Assembly (NCBI GenBank): GCA_037833965.1
Contig: AP031351.1
Span: forward strand, 4,786,501-4,850,500
Reading direction: 5' to 3'
Source: Marchantia polymorpha subsp. ruderalis
Taxonomy: Eukaryota; Streptophyta; Marchantiopsida; Marchantiales; Marchantiaceae
DNA length: 64,000 bases
Shown here in pieces: positions 48,928 through 61,362 of the stretch. The notes below the pieces were generated by a model. That model saw only the letters and a list, made by a program, of their open reading frames with translations, was not told the DNA's origin and searched no databases. A program made the translations under genes and the position numbers. Each line of letters starts with the position of its first letter. Position 1 is the first letter of the stretch.

Positions 48928-50450
48928 ATGGCGGCAATCCAGAGCAAGATTAGAGCACCCGCCTCAGGAACTGTCTGCAGGGCCGCTGTTATCGCTATCA
49001 CTCCTCCTGCCGACTCGTGTAGCCTACGGAGCTCCCGAACTTCGTTCAAATTGGGCAATACGCTGAAATTCTGTACACATGGCCGCAAGGCGAGTAGGTG
49101 CTCGGTTATTCGGGCGATTTACGTGGACGATGATGAAGAGGTGATTTTTGGGCTATTATCTTGAATATTGTTCCTGTATTTCAGATATGATCGTATTGAT
49201 TCCACAGAGTCTGGCCGCCATCCAGAGAATTTTTGTTGGTGCATTCCGTTGATTTATGAATCATGATTTTTCAAAGACATAATGCAAAAACCCAGTGACT
49301 GCTGTAGCTTGTGAGCCTTCAGACAGGCTGCAAATGCAGCATATGTTACAATGTCGAAGCAGAGGATGTAGAAAGGAGAAATGACGGAAGAGAAATGGGC
49401 CCATTCCTGCAGGGCTACTTGTTGGATGCTCCAGTTTCAGAGGGCGACGGATTTTCTTTCAGCGGCGGGAAATACTCGAACGAGGTCGGCCGGGCAGATG
49501 AATGGTACTCTAAGGGGCGAATTGTAAAAGCCTATCCGGTAGAAGGGGGGCTGGAGAAAGCCAAGGATCCGCTGTTCGGACTTCCCATGGGAGAGGGTTC
49601 ACAGACTTCGGATGACTTTTTCAGATGGTTCTGCGTAGAGGAAGGAGATCGAAGCAAGCCCGCTGTCCTGCTGATACATGGCTTCCCATCACAATCTTAT
49701 TCATATCGGAAGGTGATACCGCTGCTCTCATCCGACTATCACGTCGTTGCCTTCGATTGGTTGGGGTTCGGATTCTCCGATAAGCCACAACCAAAGTACG
49801 GATTCAATTACACAACTGATGAATATGCCACAGCACTGGGCCTGCTCGTCGAAGCCCTGGATCTTGGCAGCAGCTTCACCATCGTCGCCCAAGGCTATTT
49901 TGCACCAGCTGCGGTTCAGTATGCCACTAACAATCAAGCACGAGTGGATCAACTCATCCTCGTGAATTCCCCTGTAACCGAAGGCCATGCTGTATTGCCC
50001 TCTGCCTTATCAGCATTCTCAGCCTTCCTCCTGGGCGACGTTTTTGCTCAAGATCCTCTCAAGGCCAGTGACAAACCACTGACCGAGTGTGGACCCTACA
50101 TTCTAGACGAGGAAGATGCAATGGTGTACCGAAGGCCATATCTAACATCAGGTGCATCTGGATTCGCCTTGACCGCCATCAGTCGGGCCATGAAGACCGA
50201 ATTGAAATCGGCAGTGGCCGCCTTGAGACAAACCTTGACTTCAAACCAGTGGAACAGACCAGTTTCCATCATATGGGGCCTGAAAGACAGGTGGTTGGGC
50301 TTCCAAGGAGTCGAGGAGTTCTCCAAGTCTGCACGAGCTCGGCTCGTGCAGCTGGAAGAAGTTGGTCATCATGCACAGGAAGATTACGGGGAAGAAGTAG
50401 GTGCAGCTATCAAGACATTGCTGAAGAGAACTGTCTCATCTTTCCAATAA
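48928..50450 (+). CDS. Chloroplast-type alpha/beta-hydrolase-fold protein
   Basis: Exon 1 48928-49140 (71 codons; donor GAG/GTGATT), exon 2 49323-50450 (acceptor CTTCAG, phase 0), 446 residues. The first 65 residues are rich in Ser, Arg, Ala and Thr and poor in acids, like a plastid transit peptide. The fold is clear: oxyanion-loop block LLIHGFPSQSYSYRKV near residue 190, VVAFDWLGFGFSDKP shortly after, a charge-relay Asp candidate in WGLKDRWLG near 389 and a His in VGHHAQED near 418. The nucleophile elbow (about 260) reads VAQGYFAP, where active hydrolases have G-x-S-x-G, so the Ser is absent. It resembles the plant chloroplast family that includes Arabidopsis AT1G52510 (my recognition, not a search). 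Substrate unknown; it may not be catalytic. The ATG chosen is the first in a frame with transit-peptide character. Confidence 0.85.
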
Positions 50451-51590
50451 CTTATTGGCAATAAGTAAGAGAGGGGAATCTGATCCGACTTCCAACAGAC
50501 TTGAAAACGCTCGGAGGAGTTAAGTATTTACACCATCCCCCTCGGTTCGGGGGCAATTCAGGCCCTGTCCTACGCTTCCATTCGGACCGATGTTGCATTT
50601 GAATTACGATCATCTGCACCAATATTGACCTCGTGGCCTTCTCTCCTTTGCTACGGCCACGAATGCATGATAATCAAGGGCATATGTACTTGTAAACGAC
50701 AGATTGTCATATTGTTCCGTAACTCCCTTAGCAAATACCTGTTTCCCACTAATCAATGGATTGTATTTTACACAGTAGATGGTGGTTATCATACGTCCGA
50801 TCAAAGTGAACGAACCCGCTCGGAACATCTGTGTTCGTATTCTTTCTACTTCATATATTTGTTGAAGGAAGGCATTAGTAGTGAGGGTGATTCGCGTCTT
50901 TTTACTGCCTGTAACGCAGTACAGAAATTGTGTATCATATTGTCATCATTGTGGAAGAAACGATAAATTCTTCCTCATGTATAATATGAACCATCTGAAT
51001 CGATTCGCTTAACTTTTCGTAGTATGTGCTTGTTCCTAGTCGAGTAGATCCTGGTTTCTATTTATCTTGTTATGTTGGAACCTTAACCAACACAGTGATT
51101 GAAGTCAATCGAACAATGTATATATCGTGTACATGACAATCATATGCAAACTTAAACTGTGCACATTCATCTAAAGATAATCCACCTCCGATGTAGTGTC
51201 CCAAGGAGTTTTTCTGTTCGAGCCATTCCACATTTCAAAGAAAGTGTGAGAAACACTAATCACGCTATCTCTGAAATGCAAAGTTAAAATGCATGCTTCT
51301 GATGGTAACCAGTTTCGAGTATGATGTTATACTAAAATTAAATTTGTTTCATCAGATTGTTTGAAGTAAATCTTAGGGTTCATGATAGTATGTCTGATGA
51401 GTATGCACTTCAAGTTTTAGTGACTATTCATTAACTTTACTGATTTTTAACAAATTGGAAAATGCAATTCATTTCTTCAAGGATGCGGACTTAGAAACTC
51501 AGTTCTGTGGTGTATGATAGAATATAGTGTTCTTTTAGTCTCACATGTTATCATTGATAATGCCTAGTTTGCGACTACACTTCAGTCAGT
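50451..51590. other. 3' flank of the hydrolase-fold gene and intergenic
   Basis: Probably 3' UTR at first, then AT-rich sequence with no supported gene. Confidence 0.45.
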
Positions 51591-51591
51591 G

Positions 51592-51869
51592 AATGTAAAG
51601 CCATTCTCACTGAGATGTACTAATGGTAATGGTAATTAATCAAGCCCGGGACCCGAAGGGTGAAAAGGCTAAAAGAACACAAAACAAATCATACTATCGA
51701 TACCAAGGGGAGAAACTCCTTTATAGCGGCAATGTAAAGCCATTCTCACTGAGATGTACTAATGGTAATGGTAATTAATCAAGCCCGGGACCCGAAGGGT
51801 GAAAAGGCTAAAAGAACACAAAACAAATCATACTATCGATACCAAGGGGAGAAACTCCTTTATAGCGGC
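51592..51869. repeat. Perfect 139-bp tandem duplication
   Basis: Units 51592-51730 and 51731-51869 appear identical base for base, each starting AATGTAAAGCCATTCTCACT. Within each unit, GGTAATGGTAATTAATCAAG is the complement of a TTACCA-repeat tail. Probably the 3' end of the LINE duplicated. Confidence 0.92.
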
Positions 51870-52957
51870 AAGGATTGACAACATCTCTAAAGAAGCAACC
51901 TAAATAGTAAGGATCTAGCGGAAACAAGGAATAAAAATTCTTTACATCAATCTAATGAGAAGTTATAATATCAATATATCTAGTATAAGTAAGAAACACA
52001 TGCTCTTCATACTCTATATATCTACTCTCACATACTCAGCAAAATCGTTCAATTCTGTCAATGTGATGCCATCGTTTTTCTTCAATTTTTAAATTGTGAG
52101 ATTACGTTCAATGTCGTGCAATAATATGACGTAAAGAAGTAGAAATCCCAGCAAGAAGATATCCTTGTTGACAGTGAAAAAGCATAGTGTTTACATGAAG
52201 TTTGTAGAACTCCATTTGTTGTCGGGTTGAGAGTTTTTTACTGTAGATGTTGGCAAAGTGCAAATGGTTGCATGTCCCAATGTCTTTCCTCCACATTCTA
52301 TTTTGAGGACCAACTCACCACATCTGAAAACCATCCTTTGACATGTGTGTCTTGTAAAGCTTGATGAGGAAGTCGAGAAGGACTAAGAGATTTTACATGT
52401 GCAATGTAATTGATGGTCAAATAGAGAGCTTCAACCTCAATATAAATAAAACTTGTTTCCTCCATTAGGATGGCATAGGGGTTTGGTTTCTCATCCCAAA
52501 TTTTTCTTGAAGAATTATCTCTCGAATCTTCTCCAAACGCTCCCATCTTTTCTTCTTACAACCAGTATTCTATTTAAATTCAGTGGCAACACTAGAGTCT
52601 TAAATAAAAACTTCCAAAGATTCTAGTATACAAGATGATCTCATTTCATATTCTATCCTATTTAACAGTGAATAGAGAGCTTTTTAACCAGTTTCTACTC
52701 TCTTTTGCACACAATGTGCCCAACTGTAATTGTGAGAAAAATCAATGCCTAAGTATTTGTAGCCCTTCACTTGTTCTATCTCTAGTTGCTTGTAACGTAA
52801 AGAAAAATTGGATCTAGTGCCAACTATGATAATTTTTTATTTTTCCAAGTTGATTTTCATCTCATTCTCGGTACATAAGTTTGCTAATGTATCAAGGTGT
52901 TTTGGTAGACAAATAAGACGATATCATCTGCATACTATGAGCTTTGATAATAAAGTC

Positions 52958-53342
52958 TCAAAGCTTGACACATTCACTCTTACTTTTGTCTAACCATCTT
53001 TCTATATCATCTATGAAAATCCCAAATAAAGCTGAAGAGAGAGTACAACCTTGAATGACTCTAATGGTACTCATGATTTCTGTTGGTTGAAAAGTGTTGA
53101 TCTTGGCTTGAACTGAATTGTATAACGTGGCCACTACTTGTAAGAGATTAGGCAGTACTCCTATGTCTTGTAAACTTTCCTGTAAAAGCTTGCGAGACAC
53201 AGTGTCAAAAGCTTTCTTGAAATCTATGAAGTCACAAAACAGAGCTTTAACCTCGAGCTTAGATTTTTCCCATAATACACGTAGCAGTAGAATATGGTCA
53301 TCAACGTTGTATGTTAGGCGAAAAACTGGCTTGAACTCTTGA
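52958..53342 (-). pseudogene. LINE reverse transcriptase fragment
   Basis: A single open frame covers fingers/palm motifs A and B of non-LTR RT. It stops just before the catalytic YADD, which is found in another frame with a TAG immediately upstream. The upstream side ends abruptly near 53345. Confidence 0.75.
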
Positions 53343-53345
53343 TCT

Positions 53346-53672
53346 CTTTTGAAAACACTATGTTCATGTATTCAAGTTCAATTCAAGGTTGGGCTATAAT
53401 TGAATTAAAGTTCATTATGTAAAATTAAATCTTCATTACTTTGATTTGATTAATCACATTCTCTAATTTTTAAAATATCAAATTGTAATGAATCAAGTTT
53501 GCCTTATTTAAAGCTTAATTACTAGAACTGCACATAATGATGAGTGAAATAACTTGATTGCTTTGATTTTACTACTGGTGTGTTAAAACAAAGGGGATTT
53601 TATTTTGAAGATATTGGTCGCTAGTTTCGTTTTGATCTATCTTGTTGTCTCAATTATCTAATTACAAATCAA

Positions 53673-53710
<38 letters not shown>

Positions 53711-55301
53711 TATTGAAATTCAAATAAGAATTTTGAAACCAAATTTGACACGTCTTTTCACATCAAGTTACTAAATTATTTCTTTAAAAATTATGATTAA
53801 TAATATTTTATTGTTATAGATTCAATATCTATAACACTAAATAATACAACAAGTATATTTTCTTATAGTTATTGATCAAAAATTTGAATATAAATATTTT
53901 TTAATAAAATGAATTTCTTTAAACAAAATTCTACAATTTATATTTAAAATCATGAATTTAAATATTAAGTTTTCATGGAAAAAAAGTGTGTTTTATGCGA
54001 TGCAAATTATAATCATTATTGAAAAAAACAGAATCTTCATCTTGATTGAAAGTATTAAATAAATTAAATCTCCTAAATTAATTCAAATTATTGAACAAAT
54101 TAATCATCAATTTGAGTTATTGACTATTTGAAGAAATATTTATTAATGAATAGTTTGCAGTAACCATTGATTTTCTTATATAAAAATATACATTGCTTAT
54201 CACAAATAACATAAGAATATGTCAAAATTTATTTTATATATTAAATTTTTTTTCCCTAGTTCTATTACGATCAAAACAATTAGTTAGCAACACTACGGTA
54301 TATGATTATTGAGGATCTTTAAAATTTACTTCATGTTTATTTTTATTAAATAATTTAAGAAACGTAGAAAAAATTCTAGCAATTAATCTAGGATCATGAC
54401 CAAAGTACTACAATTTACAAAACTGTATTTTCCAAATTTATGAAAAATAATGCCTTAAACAAGATAAGTCACATAAAGTTGAGTGTTGATCTTGCGTTTA
54501 ATTTTTAGTTGATGCATGTAATATAAACTACTCAGTTATTCAGGAAAAAAAAAAATTTATAAAAGATGATGTAGTTATATTATTCATGCAAACGATTTAT
54601 TTATTTTGTGAAAATATATTACTCAACAAATTTTATTTAAAAAAATTTACAATTCATGAATAAAATCAATCAAAATAATTTGAAATAAAAATATGAGATA
54701 ATTTTTAATTATTTATTTTCTTTTTATGATATTTATATTATGACGTTTATACAACATTTGATATTAATTTTGAAATAAGCCTTGTAATTTGTTGCTCGAA
54801 TATTTAGATTGGATTGAGCAGATTACTTCATTATTATAAAATTTTATATTTTTATTCAAAATAATTTCAAAACATAATTAATTGGTGTGTTTATCTTTAT
54901 TTCTTTTTTGTCATAGGAAGTAATTTTGACATTATTGCAAGTTTTAAAATAATATAAAAATGAAAGAGTAAAAATTTACACTAAAACTGTTTTGAAACTT
55001 TGATTGATTGTTTTGTAGTATATTTATTACATAAACTTAGGCATAAATTTTTCACAACAAAATATCCTTGCACAATCTTGATATAAGTGCATTATCAGTT
55101 TTGGATTTTTTGATATGTAACTGTATTTTCAACACAAACTTTTTTGAAAGAAATAGTAGAAAATAGTAATCTAGATGTACACACATCAACATGTCGAACA
55201 AAGTATACATCAAATAAAATACAAAGTCGATACTTTAGTACTAGCATTAGAAATATGTGTTGTAACACAAAACTAAATTTGAATTACTAGTCTAACCTAA
55301 A
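53346..55301. other. AT-rich block with (AT)n microsatellite
   Basis: Very high A+T, with a pure AT dinucleotide run at about 53674-53708. No gene or structured repeat otherwise seen. Confidence 0.6.
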
Positions 55302-55309
55302 TTATTTTA

Positions 55310-55510
55310 GGGAGGGGCTACTTATTTCTCACTTAGGGCTCATTAGCCCTCACCTTACTATTAGTTTTTTTTTTATTGGTCGAATGCCTATTTTAGAAGT
55401 AGATGCTACTCATCCCACGAACCTTATAACACTGTATCTACCAATCAGATGAGAGTTTATAGTAGAGTGAGTGCTAATTAGCCCTAAGTGAATGATAACT
55501 AGCCCCTCCC
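55310..55510. mobile_element. hAT-type MITE, 201 bp
   Basis: Perfect 8-bp duplication TTATTTTA at 55302-55309 and 55511-55518. The ends GGGAGGGGCTA and TAGCCCCTCCC are exact inverted repeats of 11 bp. The inverted similarity extends inward to about 45 bp (CACTTAGGGCTCATTAGC versus its near complement GCTAATTAGCCCTAAGTG). No coding capacity. Confidence 0.9.
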
Positions 55511-55518
55511 TTATTTTA

Positions 55519-57640
55519 AACTTGAATTTTGTGATCATCATAAATCAAAATTTTTTGGTCTTTAAGTTTTTTGAAATATAAGGAAGTTTAATCCAGATTT
55601 TTTTTCTTATACTTAAAAAATAAAAAAAATGCTATCAAATTGTTAACAATAATATCATATTTAGTCTTACCTTTTTTACTTTTTCATTAATACTAAATAC
55701 ATGTGCATATTTGAGATCTATTGATAACAATTTCCACTGTTGATTGCTTGCAAAAAATGACCAAAGCTTCCTATATATCACTTCGATTGAATTATTTACC
55801 CAAATTGTTCATTTATTCATCCATTTTTATTTTAGAAAAGGTTTTCTCTACAGAAAATATATCCACAAAAACTACTCCAATACATATCTCAAGTCAATAA
55901 TTCTTGCTAAATAATAACCTTTTGTGATTTGTATGGTCGGATTTTATATGTTTTGGATGTAAGATATTACATATACTGTTTTTTTTCATGAAGACCGAGA
56001 TGTTTCAAGATTTAATTTGCCATAGCTTGAAAGCACAAATCTTGAATCTTGTGCTTCCCTTGTTTCTTCATTGATTCTAAGCTTTTTTTTTCTTGTAAAT
56101 GTGGCTCGGAAGATGCTAGAGTAACTTGATATTTAATTTTCAGTCCATGGTTTGAGAGATGCTATACTTTTGTATATTCAGATATAAAACTTCAAAATTA
56201 CATAATTTACCTTTTTTTAATCGCTTGTAAGTTACAATTCCTTGTACATGCGGGGAAAAAACCTGCCACTAGTGATGGATCAGATCTTCCTAACTTGCAA
56301 TAGTTTCCACTCAAATCAAGTTACTTACAAATGTTGGAATCATCTTAAATTGTAGTTTCTCAAAGTATTTTCAATCTTAGAAATCTTCTTAGAAATCTTC
56401 AAAGGATGTTTGGAAAAATGAAATAGTCTCAATAGAGTATTCAGAGAAAAGACTTGTACTGAAAAGTGAGCTCAACTTGCATTGATCTTCTGATAAAAGA
56501 ATTTGATGACGAAAGTTGTCTATCTACTTCAGTTTTTCTTATTTAACAATATCCCAACGTAATAGCCATGTAGTTCGTGTACTAGAGATAGTTGAGCATA
56601 GATATACATTTTCTTCATCATCTTTATTTTTACAAAAGATGAAGTAGGCTAGCTATATACATCTTTTTTAAAAAGTGGTTGCATGATCACCATATGTACA
56701 ATATCAGCGTTTTATATTTCTTCATCTCACATTAAATGACACATAGAGGATTGAGAAATTGTGTGTCACATCAGAACCGTTACGAATTTGGGCACAAATT
56801 CCTTTATTTAAGTAAATATTCGAAATTCTAAATTTGTTGGGAAATATTTCTTTGAATGCCAAAACGTAAAAGGTTTCTTTTAAGCATCTTCTATTACAAG
56901 TTTTTTTCCCCTACAAAGTTTTACAGTGTTTTTCAACATTCCAAACATACATTCGTATAATTGTTATATATATATATGGAGAACATTTATATCGGACATG
57001 ATGATCCAACAATCCTTGGGGCCTGATCAGTAAGGTCTCTGCTTACAATCGCTAGAACTACACGATTACAAATCGTCACGGATCATTCAATGGATTCAGA
57101 AAAAAATATTTCAGATTGGACCTTATCCTTGTTCAAGCATGTTTAGACAACATTTCCGGCAAAAAGAAAAAGGTCATCACCTAGAAATGATAAAGAAATA
57201 TGTCTCCCAGGAGGTACCCAACGTCGAAATCTTGAGAACAGAAGATGAATGCTTCACTGCATTCACAGCGTTTCGCATGTATATGATCTGCCGCATGTGA
57301 AGAAAAGAGCGAGTTAAGTAGGAAGAAGAATGGGAAGACCCATCAAGTAGTACAGGATGAAACCAACGGGTAAGAGGGAGCTAGGCCCTAATAGATCACA
57401 ATGGGAAATCAAAACAGCATCACGTGAAGTATGACATGTACTTGAAAAGGTACCAAGTGACTTGAAGACGCAAAGTTTGATGTGTCTCAATTTTCTAGAA
57501 GATCAATTTAATGTGGAATTCGCTAGAGAACTCCAGGTCCTCGATACCTTTTGTACCTCGATATGTACAAAAGATATCAAGAGGCTTGGATGCTCGGCAA
57601 ATAAGGAAGCACCACAAATCGAAAATAGATGAATGAAATT
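55519..57640. other. AT-rich intergenic, then promoter side of the UFD1-type gene
   Basis: AT-rich to about 56990, then average. No supported gene. Confidence 0.45.
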
Positions 57641-57674
57641 AAGACCGGATGACTCATGCGAAGCGAAAGTGTGA

Positions 57675-57760
57675 GGATACAAGTACGAAGGAAGGAAAGA
57701 AGGAGGGACGGAGGGACGGAGGGAAGCGGGGGAGGAAAGCAGGGATTGCAGGGACGCAGA
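57675..57760 (+). promoter_or_regulatory. GA-rich tract upstream of the UFD1-type gene
   Basis: A purine run of GAAGGAAGGAAAGAAGGAGG-type words and repeated GGGACGGA, 310-400 bp before the ATG. GA/CT tracts are common near plant transcription starts, so this may be core promoter or 5' UTR. Confidence 0.4.
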
Positions 57761-58072
57761 GAAAGAGACGCAAAGGCTTGGAATGTTCTTCTGTGTTCTG
57801 ATCAGGAGCGCACTCAGCGGAGCCTGGAGCGACCATCGCTGCGACTGATGATTAATTTTCTTGCCACGCAAGTTTTCTACCGCCAGGAGGACAAAATTGT
57901 AGGACTTATAGGAGCAGGCGCTTGCGAGAGTTCAGAGAGGCGCGTGTGCGGACGAGTTAGCGGAGCACGAACACAAGCACAAGTTGAGGAAGGAAGGAAG
58001 GTCTGTCTGTGAGGCATCGAAGGCATTGGTGTGTAAATTTGGATCGTGTGATTTTCTGAAAGCAAAAAGGAA

Positions 58073-61000
58073 ATGGATTTCGAACTCAGGGCGGCGAAGG
58101 AGAAATATGAGCGAGAGCAGAGAGATAAAAAAGAGAAGGCGAGGCAACGTCTGGACCGAGAGAAGAAATTGAAGGAGGAAGCGGCCAAACGGCAGGAGGC
58201 AATCGATGCTGCCCAAAGAACCCGCCGAATTGAGGAAGCGGGTGCCACTTTAGATGTTAGTATTTTTTTCTTTTGCATCTCTGTCGTCCTTCCTCTCCAT
58301 TACTTCGATGAAGTCTTTCGAGTCATGCACGTCCGGGTGGATATCTCTCTCTCTTTTTGTTCCAATTTACGCTGCACCATCTGACTCCGAATTGCAAATT
58401 TCCTTAGTCGTATGGGATTTTGCGTCAGAATCACGTCTAGTTCACACCGTCGAATTCCTCATCGAGCTCGTGTCCACCATGAAAATTATCAATCCCTGGA
58501 CCCGATCGGACAGCTTTGATAGTCTTATTATGTTCCCTGTATCAACGTTTACGATTATGTCGAGACTGTTGCTCTGGCACAAATATTGTCAACAGAGGGA
58601 GAACCAATAGGATTTAGGCACCTGGAAGTGAATAATCAAGGAGAAGTCTATGCAATGTATAACCTTACTGTCGTGCTTGTTCTCACTTGCTGCTTTTATT
58701 CGGAATTCCGTTGATGAGGACTCTTGCACTTGTGAATGAACGAGATCTTTGCGATTATGGATTCTTTGGAATAAAATGATTCCGTGGGAAACCATTTTTT
58801 AACCCAGAGATGGAAAGTGAGAGCTACCGACTTGGAGTAGCCCAAACGGTTCAATCATTTGGCAACGTAAAGTAGTCGCATCGTTACTGAGGAGAATTCA
58901 TATTTGAATTGGTTTATTTATTTCATGTGCACAGGCTCAACAGCGACAAGAGGAGGTAATGTGGTTAGGAGATGGGATCGTGTTCGACAAGGATTATCTT
59001 GGAATACCAGTCCCAGGCAATGGAGATAAACTTAAATTACCGGCCTCAGCTTTTTCTGAGCTTTCTTCTCAAAATGCGTTGGACAAGGGTCCAATGTTCT
59101 TTAAAGTTTCTGTAGCTTCGGAGAGGGCCACAGCTTCATCCTCATCAGGTAAGCTCGTCGGCATTTTTATTCTTACTCTGAAGCTGTCCAAGGATAATAT
59201 ACACTTTTGAAGCTTCGGTGGTTTCATTTAAATAGAATTGAATCGACTGGTGGTTTTATGCAGAAAGCAATGCATATCGAACGGAAGATATGGAAGCCAA
59301 CCACACTCATGCCGGAGTCCTGGAATTCACTGCTAACGAAGGCTTCGTAGAAATACCTCCTCATGTCTGGCAGAATGTAGGGCTGGCCAGTGGATCAAGC
59401 TCTGGTTTAGCGAAGGTAAAAGTTTGTTATGTGCGACTGCCCAAAGGAACTTACGCAAAGCTTCGACCAGAAAATCCAGATTTTATCGATGTTCCAAATC
59501 ACAAGGCAGTCCTTGAAACGAAGCTAAGACATCATGCAAGCATGTCGGTAGGTGATTTACTCACCGTCCAGCACGCCGGAGTAGATTATGGTCTGAGGGT
59601 TATGGACCTCAAGCCAAGCTTGAGTGTCTCTGTGCTAGAGACAGACATGGAAGTGGACGTCGTAGGTTCCGGTGATAATAACGAAGATGGAAGTTCTGCA
59701 CAAAGCAGACTACTTCCCCTTGAGCTTGGCAAGTCTCAAAATGGTGTTGTTCCTGAAGGAGAATACAGATACTACAAGTTTAGTGTAGATAAGACGAATG
59801 GGAAGGCAATAAGCTCTGGGGAGTTGAGCTTGTTGGTTCATTTGAGTGTTGAGACCAGTGGGGGTGCCGCCGATGCAGACGTCTATATCGGTGCCCACCC
59901 GTTGCTATTCCCAACCAAACACAATCACGACTGGTCGTCACACGACAAAGGTTCCAAGGTTATAATGATGACATCTTCTGGCCGAGAAGTTGGTGAGGGC
60001 ACATTCAGCATTGGAGTATATGGTTTTTCCGGAACTACCTCTTACCAAGTGCTGGTAGAGGTAAAACAGGCCGTTCAAGCACCTCCAGGACAGAAGTTAG
60101 GGACCAGAGGTTCAGTGAGTTCACCTTCCAGTTCACATCAGCAAGGAGAAGATGGGTTTGAAAAGTGTGAGAACTGCGCGCAGCTTATCCCACATAGAAC
60201 ATTTGCTCTTCATGAAGCCTACTGTCGTAGACACAATGTTATTTGTAAACATCCAAATTGTGGTATTGTATTAAGAAAAACCGAGATGGAAAAGCACGTA
60301 CATTGTGGGAAGTGTGGTCAAGCTCTTCAGAGGGACGAGCTGGAAAAGCACACGAAGGTTTTTCATGAGCCCCTAAAATGCGGTTGTGGAGCGGTCTTGG
60401 AAATGGAACAAATGGTAAAGAATACCTCAAAACTTTGTTCTCACAACTATAGAGTCGTTTAGTGTAGTAGCATTGGTGAGAGATTGAGATCACCTAACTT
60501 TTAAAGGCTATCATGATATTTATACAGTTACAGTTTTCCAATCTTTGAGCTTGTTTCAGCTCTGTTTTCTGTTGACAGTTTTCTTATAACTCATTTAAGT
60601 GAGAAGAAAAACTGCTGGAGTGTAAACAGTAATCATTTTATTGTAGAAAGTTTATCCTCCGTAGATTATTGCTGCATCAGAGAAGCTGTTGCTGTCAATG
60701 AGCACTGTCATTAGCTCCTGGATACTATGTTCCTTACGTAAGCTGTTATTTTGCAGGTGGATCATCGGGCGTCAGTCTGTCCTCTTCGGCAAATTACCTG
60801 TCGGTTTTGCGGGGATATGGTTCAGGCAGGTGCAGAAGCTGAAAATGTACGTGATCGCTATCGAGGATTGACCCAGCATGAGAGCTCGTGTGGCTCACGC
60901 ACTACACCTTGTGACACTTGTAGACGTGCTATTATGCTGAAAGAAATGGATCTGCACAAAGCAGCTGCTCATGGTGGCCCTTCACAGATAGAGTCCTCAT

Positions 61001-61362
61001 TGCTCAGCGATAGTACACCACTATCAGGACAGATTGGAAAAATTACAGAGCATGCTGGAAGTAACGTACGGGTAGCTGATTCTCAACCTTACACACCTAG
61101 CCATATTGAATGTCCGATTTGTAGTAGAAAGTTCGATGGTCATGAGACTTGGCAACTCAATGAACACATTAATACGGTCCATTTATCGTCCCAAGAAGAG
61201 GCTGCTAGTGGCATGCAGGTAGAAAGCAGCGTTGTAGAAGAAACTGTAAATAGATTTCCTTTCTCTACTACAAAGAGAACATTGTCAGTCGCATGTCCCA
61301 TTTGTGGGATGGCTGTTCACAGTGAGCGTGATTTGAGCTCACACATTGACATGGTTCATTAA
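58073..61362 (+). CDS. UFD1-domain zinc-finger protein (PRLI-interacting factor K type)
   Basis: Four exons: 58073-58255, 58935-59148, 59264-60414 and 60757-61362. All have GT-AG introns with consistent phases, giving 717 residues. Residues 1-60 form a highly charged helix (MDFELRAAKEKYEREQRDKK). A UFD1 domain follows (DGIVFDKDYLG; LPKGTYAKLRPENPDFIDVP; VSVLETDMEVDVV), then a linker beta domain. A chain of TRAF-like Cys/His zinc fingers lies near 434-580 (CENCAQLIPHRTFALHEAYC, CPLRQITCRFCGDMV). At the C-terminus are two CPIC...H...H fingers near 634-660 and 695-717 (last residues DLSSHIDMVH). UFD1 proteins act with CDC48/p97 on ubiquitinated substrates; the plant member here matches the family of Arabidopsis AT4G15420. 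The start is the first ATG, and its charged opening is typical of that family. Whether the two last fingers are present in other plants I cannot check. Confidence 0.93.

Larger units (their letters stand above)
51592..53345 (-). mobile_element. 5'-truncated LINE (non-LTR retrotransposon)
   Basis: On the minus strand, RT motif A (FCDFIDFKKAFDTVSRKLL) and the following QGCTLSSALFGIFIDDIERW block lie at about 53290-52958. After a frameshift and stop, the active site YADDIVLFV falls at about 52935-52905, and degraded RT C-terminal sequence continues to about 52108. The 3' part, 51592-51869, is a perfect two-copy repeat that contains ATTACCATTACCATTA, a repeat-type 3' tail. The 5' portion (ORF1, endonuclease) is missing, as usual for truncated LINEs. 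Boundaries are approximate. Confidence 0.7.

Noticed and set aside
57503..57871. 122-residue minus-strand frame rich in Ser, Leu and Pro
   Set aside because: It is the complement of the GA-rich tract upstream of the UFD1-type gene, hence low-complexity.
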